36,803 nucleotides of DNA from Planctomycetota bacterium (lineage in GTDB: Bacteria > Planctomycetota > Planctomycetia > Pirellulales > UBA1268), in NCBI GenBank assembly GCA_018970785.1, contig JAGWVR010000002.1:64001-100803 (forward strand). The letters run 5' to 3'. A model generated the notes under the pieces. That model was given only the letters and a program-made list of their open reading frames with translations. It was not told the DNA's origin and searched no databases. Below, in pieces: positions 32,420 through 36,803 of the stretch (the first letter of the stretch is position 1; every line of letters starts with the position of its first letter). A program made the translations under genes and the position numbers.

Positions 32420-32466
32420 CACCCGCGCGGCGTCCCGAAACCCGTCACTCCGAGGATCGACCCTCC

Positions 32467-33789
32467 ATGCCCGTCGTCGCCCCGTTCCGCGGCCTCCGCT
32501 ACGACCCCAAGCACGTCGGCAGCCTGTCGCTGGTGATCGCGCCCCCCTACGACGTCATCGACGGCGCCCTGCAGACACGGCTCTACGAGCAGCACCCGGC
32601 CAACGTCATCCGCCTCGAACTCAACCGCGAGGAGCCGGGAGACGACGCCACCACCAACAAATACTCCCGCGCCGCCCGCTTCCTGCGCTCGTGGCGCGAG
32701 CAGGGGGTGATCATGGAGGAACCGGCGGCGGCCCTCTACGTCTACCACCAGCAGTTCACCGTCGAGGGGCAGACGCACATCCGCCGCGGCGTGATGGCCC
32801 GCATCCGGCTCGAGCGCTTCGGCAGCGGCAGCATCCATCCCCACGAGGAGACGATGTCGGGCCCGAAGCAGGACCGCCTCCTCCTCACCCGCGCCTGCCG
32901 GACGAACCTGTCACAGGTCTTCGGCCTCTACCCCGATCCGGGCGGCGAGGTCCAGGCCCTGCTCGACGGTGCCGTCGCCGGCCAGCCGCCCCTCGAGGCG
33001 GTCGACCACCTCGGTGTCTCGGGGAGGATGTGGCCACTCACCGACGAGGCGATCGCGACCCGGGTGGCAGGGCTGATGGCGGGCCGGCCGGTGTTCATCG
33101 CCGACGGCCACCACCGCTACGAAACCGCCTGCAACTACCGCGACGAGGTCGCTGCCGCCTGGGCGGAGAGCCATGCCGGGGCGCCGCTCCCCGACCACCA
33201 TCCGGCCAATTACGTCCTGATGATGCTCGTCGGCATGAGTGATCCGGGGCTCGTGGTCCTCCCCACCCACCGGCTGTTCGTCGAGCCTGCGGTCGCCGAC
33301 GCGGCCACGCTCCGCTCCCGTCTCGGCGACTGTTTCACCGCCGAGACGGCGGGCCACGGCCCTGCCGCCGCCGACGCCCTGTGGTCACGGATCGAGGTCG
33401 AGGGGGATCAGGGCACGCTCGGCCTGTACACGGCCGGCGACCAGACCTGGACGCTCGCCCGGATCACCCCGGCCGGCCGGCGGCGGATGGATGCCGTCGC
33501 CGCCGACCATGGCCCGGCGTGGCGCTCCCTGGGGGTCTCGATCCTCCACCGGCTCGTGATCGGCGACCTTCTGGCTGCACCGGCGATCGCCACGCCGACC
33601 TACGTCCATCTCGTCCGCGAGGTGGTCGAGGGCCTGGGGACCGGCCGCTACCCCCTGGGGGCGTTGGTGATGCCGGCGACCGTCGACGACATCCGGCTGG
33701 TCAGCGAGACCGGCGAACGGATGCCAGCGAAGAGCACCTATTTCTATCCCAAGCTCGCCAGCGGGATGGTGTTTCACGCCCTCGAGTGA
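32467..33789 (+). CDS. DUF1015 family protein
   Basis: The 440-aa protein matches the DUF1015 family along its whole length. It has the N-terminal PFRGLRYDP and APPYDVID, central RGVMARIRLE and HEETMSGPKQDRL, the hallmark IADGHHRYETA (about 211-221), and the C-terminal LPTHRLF. The biochemical function of the family is not established; some members lie near serine or amino-acid metabolism genes. It is a cytoplasmic protein without TM helices. The start ATG at 32467 begins directly with the conserved segment. The downstream gap leads to parS sites and parAB. Confidence 0.9.
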   Translation: MPVVAPFRGLRYDPKHVGSLSLVIAPPYDVIDGALQTRLYEQHPANVIRLELNREEPGDDATTNKYSRAARFLRSWREQGVIMEEPAAALYVYHQQFTVEGQTHIRRGVMARIRLERFGSGSIHPHEETMSGPKQDRLLLTRACRTNLSQVFGLYPDPGGEVQALLDGAVAGQPPLEAVDHLGVSGRMWPLTDEAIATRVAGLMAGRPVFIADGHHRYETACNYRDEVAAAWAESHAGAPLPDHHPANYVLMMLVGMSDPGLVVLPTHRLFVEPAVADAATLRSRLGDCFTAETAGHGPAAADALWSRIEVEGDQGTLGLYTAGDQTWTLARITPAGRRRMDAVAADHGPAWRSLGVSILHRLVIGDLLAAPAIATPTYVHLVREVVEGLGTGRYPLGALVMPATVDDIRLVSETGERMPAKSTYFYPKLASGMVFHALE

Positions 33790-33815
33790 CGGCCCGTGGC
33801 GCGAGTCAATCCGGG

Positions 33816-33831
33816 GGTTTCACATGAAACA
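33816..33831. promoter_or_regulatory. parS: parS-like centromere site 1
   Basis: GGTTTCACATGAAACA matches the consensus TGTTTCACGTGAAACA at 14 of 16 positions. It lies 193 bp ahead of the parA start. ParB would bind it as a dimer and load onto DNA there. Confidence 0.8.
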
Positions 33832-33853
33832 GGCAGGATGGGAAATCCGTGCC

Positions 33854-33869
33854 GGTTTCACGTGGAACT
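33854..33869. promoter_or_regulatory. parS: parS-like centromere site 2
   Basis: GGTTTCACGTGGAACT keeps the exact core CACGTG and matches the consensus at 13 of 16 positions. It is 38 bp (centre to centre) from site 1, close to the spacing of about four helical turns. Confidence 0.8.
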
Positions 33870-34023
33870 GGCCGTCGAGCGCCTGGAACGCTCGTTCCTC
33901 GCCGGCTGACCTTTCCCGCCGCGCCGATTGGCGCGGTCGTGCGCCCGGTTGTGAGGGTGATGCCGTGGGAAGCCGATACTCCGCTTGCGCCCGTCGTGCG
34001 GCGCGGCTCCGGGGATCGACGGC

Positions 34024-34770
34024 GTGGGACGGATTCTCTGCGTGGCCAACCAGAAGGGGGGCGTGGGCAAGACGACCACGGCCTCGAACCTGGCAGTAGC
34101 GCTGGCCCGCGGCGGCGTCCGCACGCTGCTTGTCGACCTCGATCCGCAGTGCAACGCGACGACGGGCCTCGGCGTCGCCCCCGCCGCCGAGCACCCTCTC
34201 GTGGCCGAGGTCCCGTTGGCGGAGAGCGTCGTCGCGACCTCGGTTCCAGGTCTGGCGATCGTGCCCGGGAGCAGGGCGGTGCGCGACGTCGAGAGGATCG
34301 CCGCGCGGGCCCGGGCCGGTGCCGCGGTCCTCGAGCGCCACCTGGCCCACGGCCTCAACCACTGGGACTACTGCCTCGTCGACTGCCCACCGTCGGTCGG
34401 CGAGCTGACCCGGACGGCGCTGGCGGGGGCCACCGAGGTGCTGATGCCGATCCAATGCGAGTACTTCGCCCTCGAGGGGCTGACGCAGATGATCGAGGTG
34501 ATCCGCGACGTGATGGCGGAGCGCCCGGGTCGGCTGCGGTTCAGCGGCATCGTCCTGACGATGCACGATGCCTCCCTCGAGCTCACCGCCGAGGTCGAGG
34601 ACGAGGTCCGCGAATTCTTCGGCGAGATCGTCTTCGAGACGGTGATCCCGCGCGACGTCGCCGTCTCAGAGGCGCCGAGCCACGGCCGCAGCGTCATCGA
34701 CCACGCCCCGCGGTCGCGCGGAGCCCGGGCCTACACCGAACTGTGCATGGAGGTGCGTGACTGTGAATAA
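34024..34770 (+). CDS. parA: Chromosome partitioning ATPase ParA (Soj)
   Basis: The 248-aa protein is the Walker-type ATPase of chromosome segregation. It has the deviant Walker A KGGVGKTT (11-18), with the signature Lys11, the LLVDLDPQCNAT A' motif and DYCLVDCPPS as Walker B. It works with ParB-parS complexes, binding DNA non-specifically when ATP-loaded. The GTG at 34024 is chosen: GGGGA (34011-34015) is 8 nt upstream, and VGRILCVANQKGG matches the family start. A TTG at 33985 in the same frame would add 13 unrelated residues. The stop overlaps the parB start by 8 bp. Length and lack of an N-terminal HTH mark it as the chromosomal, not plasmid type Ia, form. Confidence 0.95.
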   Translation: MGRILCVANQKGGVGKTTTASNLAVALARGGVRTLLVDLDPQCNATTGLGVAPAAEHPLVAEVPLAESVVATSVPGLAIVPGSRAVRDVERIAARARAGAAVLERHLAHGLNHWDYCLVDCPPSVGELTRTALAGATEVLMPIQCEYFALEGLTQMIEVIRDVMAERPGRLRFSGIVLTMHDASLELTAEVEDEVREFFGEIVFETVIPRDVAVSEAPSHGRSVIDHAPRSRGARAYTELCMEVRDCE

Positions 34771-35857
34771 GGAACGACGACTCGGACGTGGGCTCGAAGC
34801 GCTCCTCGGGCGCGCCGGCGTGGAACGACCGCCGGTCGCTGTCGGCACCGGTGCCGTCGCCGCCATCGAGGCCCCCACTCCCGCCCCCGTCCCCGGCCTC
34901 GGGGCGACGGCTGCCCGGCTGTTTCTCCATTCCCCTGCGGAACTCGAAGAGGCGGCGGCCGCCGCGCCGCTCGACGAGGTGGCGATCGCGCTGGTCGATC
35001 CGAATCCCTGGCAGCCGCGGACGACGATCGACGACGCGGCCCTCGCCGAACTGGCCGACAGCCTCCGTTCCCACGGGCTGGTGCAGCCGATCGTCGTGCG
35101 GTCCCGCGGCGAGCGCTACCAACTGATCGCCGGCCAGCGCCGCCTCGCGGCCGCGCGCCGGCTGGGATGGGAGAAGATCCCTGCCCGGCTCCTCGACGTC
35201 GACGACCGGCAGATGGCCGAGATCGCGATCGTCGAGAATCTCCAGCGCCGCGACCTCGACGCCCTGGAGAAGGCGGCGAGTTTCCGGAGCTACCTGGCGG
35301 CCTGGAAATGCACCCAGGAGGAGCTCGCCAAGCGACTCTCGATCGACCGCTCGACCGTCGCCAACCTGATCCGGCTCCTCGACCTTCCCGCCGGCGTCCA
35401 GCAGCGCCTCCGTCGCGGCGAACTTTCGATGGGGCACGCGCGGGCGCTGTTGCCGCTCGGCGACGAAGCTGAGCAGGACCGCCTCGCCGCCCGGGTCGCG
35501 GCCGAGGGGTTGAGTGTCCGGGTGGTCGAATCGGAGGTCCAGGAGATCCTCCGCCGCGAGGAGCCGGGCGACGACGCCATGGCCGCGGGGGTGGACGGCG
35601 CTCCGCTCGACGACACGTTGGCCCCGGCCGAGGGCGACGCGGCTCAGGGCTCGGCCTCGACCACTCCGGCGCCGCGCCGGCCGGGTCGTCCGGCGACGCG
35701 GCGACCCGCGCAGGTGGCGGCGGTGGAGCAGCAACTCCGCCGAGCGCTCGGCGTGAAGGCGGTGGTCCACGTCAACGGCAAGGGAGCGGGGCGGATCGTC
35801 GTGCCGTTTTCCAACCACGCCGAGTTCCAGCGCCTCCTCGATCAGTTGGCGCGGTGA
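34763..35857 (+). CDS. parB: Chromosome partitioning protein ParB (Spo0J)
   Basis: The 364-aa CTP-dependent clamp protein begins RRLGRGLEALLG, then an Ala/Pro-rich linker. The ParB/Srx domain follows (VDPNPWQPR at about 78, SLRSHGLVQPIVVR, GQRRLAAARRLGW at about 122). A helix-turn-helix for parS (TQEELAKRLSIDRSTVANL, about 183-201) and the MGHARALLPL segment come next. After another linker is a dimerisation tail that includes VEQQLRRALGVKAVVH. The GERR motif of the CTP site is GQRR here. GTG 34763 is preferred over GTG 34757 because GGAGGT (34749-34754) is then 8 nt away instead of 2. The linker of about 55 residues before the ParB domain is longer than usual. Confidence 0.95.
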   Translation: MNKERRLGRGLEALLGRAGVERPPVAVGTGAVAAIEAPTPAPVPGLGATAARLFLHSPAELEEAAAAAPLDEVAIALVDPNPWQPRTTIDDAALAELADSLRSHGLVQPIVVRSRGERYQLIAGQRRLAAARRLGWEKIPARLLDVDDRQMAEIAIVENLQRRDLDALEKAASFRSYLAAWKCTQEELAKRLSIDRSTVANLIRLLDLPAGVQQRLRRGELSMGHARALLPLGDEAEQDRLAARVAAEGLSVRVVESEVQEILRREEPGDDAMAAGVDGAPLDDTLAPAEGDAAQGSASTTPAPRRPGRPATRRPAQVAAVEQQLRRALGVKAVVHVNGKGAGRIVVPFSNHAEFQRLLDQLAR

Positions 35858-35957
35858 CGGCGGCCTCGTCCGCGTAACCGCCGTGCCGCACGGCGCCGAC
35901 CCACGTCCACGACGCACGAGCGGCCGGCCGGCGCCGCACAGTCTCGGTCGCACTCGA

Positions 35958-35974
35958 CAAGGACAGTATCCTTG
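35958..35974. promoter_or_regulatory. Inverted repeat operator overlapping the vapBC promoter
   Basis: CAAGGA (35958-35963) and TCCTTG (35969-35974) are exact reverse complements separated by CAGTA. The repeat covers TATCCT (35967-35972), a possible -10. The half-site AAGGACA recurs at 35982-35988 next to the ATG. This fits an autorepressed toxin-antitoxin operon. Confidence 0.5.
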
Positions 35975-35987
35975 ATAAAGTAAGGAC

Positions 35988-36275
35988 ATGAGCAAGGTCA
36001 CGTCCAAGCTTCAGGTGACGATTCCCAAGGCGATCGCCGACGCCTTCGGGATCACCCCGGGCGACACGCTCGCCTGGATGCCGGCCGGCGACGGCATCCG
36101 CGTCGTGCCCGGCACCCGGGACGACGACGGCGAGGCGACCAGGCGGCGTCTGGAGTCGTTCGACGCGGCGACGCGGCGGCAGGCCGAGCGGATGCGTTCG
36201 ACCGCGCCGGGCCCGCGGCCCCGGAAGCGCGGCTGGTCGCGCGAGGAGCTGTATTCGCGTGGTGGCACTCGTTGA
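35988..36275 (+). CDS. AbrB/MazE-fold antitoxin (VapB-type)
   Basis: The 95-aa protein has a SpoVT-AbrB domain in residues 1-45: SKVTSKLQVTIPKAIADAFGI, then PGDTLAWMPAGDGIRVVPG. A charged linker and the tail GWSREELYSRG follow, which in related antitoxins wraps round the PIN toxin. It should bind DNA as a dimer, repress its own promoter and neutralise the toxin encoded by the next gene, which it overlaps by 17 bp. The start ATG at 35988 gives the exact family N-terminus. The nearest purine-rich stretch, AAGGA, is only 1 nt from the ATG, so initiation may rely on a very short leader. Confidence 0.88.
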   Translation: MSKVTSKLQVTIPKAIADAFGITPGDTLAWMPAGDGIRVVPGTRDDDGEATRRRLESFDAATRRQAERMRSTAPGPRPRKRGWSREELYSRGGTR

Positions 36276-36687
36276 CACCAACGTCTTGGTGTACCGTTTC
36301 GACCGGCGGTTTCCCGCCAAGCAAGCCCGAGCCGCCGAAGTGCTCCGGCGCGGCATCGAGGACGGGACTCTCCGGGTCCCACATCAGGCGGTCATCGAGT
36401 TCTTCGCCGCGGTGACGAAGCCTCTCGCGGCGGGGCGACCGCTGTTGTCGTTGTCGGAGGCGATCGTCGAGACGGAGGCGATCCTCACCCAATTCCCGAT
36501 CCTTCAGCCGGACGATCAGATCGTGCGGACCGCGCTGCGTGGCGTGGCGACCTACGGCCTGTCGTGGTTCGACGCCCACCTCTGGGCGTACGCCGATTCG
36601 CGGGGCATCGGGGTGATCCTCAGCGAGGATTTCCAGGCGGGGCGAACCTACGGCACGGTTCGGGTGGTGAACCCGTTCGCGGACTGA
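36259..36687 (+). CDS. PIN-domain ribonuclease toxin (VapC-type)
   Basis: The 142-aa PIN protein has the acidic metal-binding set Asp6 (VDTNVLVY), Glu47 (VIEFF), Asp105 (WFDAHLWA) and Asp124 (SEDF), as expected of an active RNase. VapC toxins cut specific tRNA or rRNA sites; the target here is unknown. The start GTG at 36259 lies 10 nt after GAGGAG (36243-36248) inside the antitoxin gene, so translation is coupled. A tRNA gene follows 65 bp after its stop. Confidence 0.88.
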   Translation: MVALVDTNVLVYRFDRRFPAKQARAAEVLRRGIEDGTLRVPHQAVIEFFAAVTKPLAAGRPLLSLSEAIVETEAILTQFPILQPDDQIVRTALRGVATYGLSWFDAHLWAYADSRGIGVILSEDFQAGRTYGTVRVVNPFAD

Positions 36688-36700
36688 AGGCGTGGCTGAC

Positions 36701-36714
36701 ACCGGTGAGCCGGT
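36701..36714 (+). terminator. Short hairpin after the toxin gene
   Basis: ACCGG-TGAG-CCGGT (36701-36714) lies 13 bp past the toxin stop and just before the tRNA promoter. There is no T-run, so termination here is uncertain. Confidence 0.3.
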
Positions 36715-36735
36715 CGCATTGCAAGCCGGCGGGTG

Positions 36736-36741
36736 TAGACT
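36736..36741 (+). promoter_or_regulatory. Candidate -10 element (TAGACT) of tRNA-Pro
   Basis: TAGACT ends 11 nt before the first tRNA base, so a start site about 7 nt on would give a leader of about 5 nt, normal for a tRNA gene. This is the best positional evidence that TAGACT is a real -10 in this genome. Confidence 0.55.
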
Positions 36742-36752
36742 CCAGTTTGGCT

Positions 36753-36803
36753 CGGGGCGTGGCGCAGTCTGGCTAGCGCGCCTGGTTTGGGACCAGGAGG
36801 TCG
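36753..36803 (+). tRNA. tRNA-Pro (UGG anticodon), 3' end cut by window
   Basis: The first 51 nt of a tRNA are visible. The 5' acceptor strand is CGGGGCG, followed by the D arm GCGCAGTCTGGCTAGCGC. The anticodon arm is CCTGG-TTTGGGA-CCAGG with anticodon TGG, followed by the variable loop start AGGTCG. The 5' C at position 1 is typical of bacterial tRNA-Pro. The T arm and acceptor 3' strand lie beyond the window. Confidence 0.93.

Larger units (their letters stand above)
33790..34023. other. Intergenic region upstream of parA carrying two parS-like sites
   Basis: This 234-bp gap holds no supportable gene. Two parS-like palindromes occupy 33816-33869. No DnaA box cluster of the TTATCCACA type and no AT-rich unwinding element is visible, so the origin itself is not in this gap. 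Confidence 0.6.

Noticed and set aside
33824..34099. Small + strand frame beginning within the first parS-like site
   Set aside because: It runs into parA in another frame, has no ribosome-binding site or domain, and its start codon is part of the parS palindrome.
36719..36724. TTGCAA as a -35 box for tRNA-Pro
   Set aside because: Only 11 bp separate it from the TAGACT element, too short for a standard promoter.
1..36803. CRISPR arrays, insertion sequences, prophage or integrase genes
   Set aside because: No spaced direct repeats, transposase or integrase motifs, or terminal inverted repeats with target duplications were seen. Composition is uniform across the window.

Overview
The window is about 36.8 kb of very GC-rich bacterial chromosome with tightly packed genes. 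The lineage looks like Planctomycetota. This is inferred from the high GC, a DUF1015 gene beside parAB, an ExeA-type ATPase next to cell-surface glycosyltransferases, two TMTC-like membrane/TPR proteins and a U32/DUF3656 protein. There is no rRNA or marker gene to settle it. Both edges cut genes: a U32 protein on the left and tRNA-Pro(UGG) on the right.

Layout. (a) 1-6.9 kb holds housekeeping genes: a U32 RNA-hydroxylation-type protein (-), a DUF937 membrane protein (+) with a strong terminator, acetyl-CoA synthetase (-) and a 6-phosphofructokinase with a mixed ATP/PPi signature (-). (b) 7.0-17.3 kb is one 11-gene unit on the + strand in which most neighbours overlap by 4 bp or sit 4 bp apart. 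It encodes a nucleotidyltransferase-kinase fusion in inverted order relative to HldE, three SDR sugar enzymes, a split transketolase, a HAD phosphatase, an APH-like kinase, two methyltransferases and a zinc-type dehydrogenase. It looks like a pathway for an unusual activated, probably methylated, sugar. (c) 17.4-19.3 kb (-) encodes a family 2 glycosyltransferase and two small membrane proteins that share one architecture: three TM helices, then a winged-helix-like tail. (d) 19.6-29.8 kb is a glycan assembly region: a multi-pass membrane protein, GmhB and a GT9 heptosyltransferase (-), two TMTC-like membrane+TPR proteins (+), polyprenyl-phosphate mannose synthase and an ExeA-like ATPase (-). 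(e) 30-36.8 kb holds trpF, ahcY with a structured leader and tandem hairpins, a DUF1015 protein, parS-like sites with parA-parB (suggesting proximity to the replication origin), a VapBC-type toxin-antitoxin pair and the start of tRNA-Pro.

How the genes may work together. The fusion protein, GmhB and the GT9 protein are the kinase/nucleotidyltransferase, phosphatase and transferase steps expected for an activated heptose. The split transketolase could supply sedoheptulose-7-phosphate, or could add a two-carbon branch to a keto-sugar. The SDRs, methyltransferases and dehydrogenase would decorate the product. The mannose synthase and TMTC-like proteins suggest a second, lipid-linked mannosylation branch acting outside the membrane. 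A recurring TAnnnT hexamer (TAGACT three times, plus TACACT, TATATT, TAGGAT, TAAGAT, TAGTTT, TACCTT, TACAAC) sits upstream of most transcription units and probably is the local -10 element.
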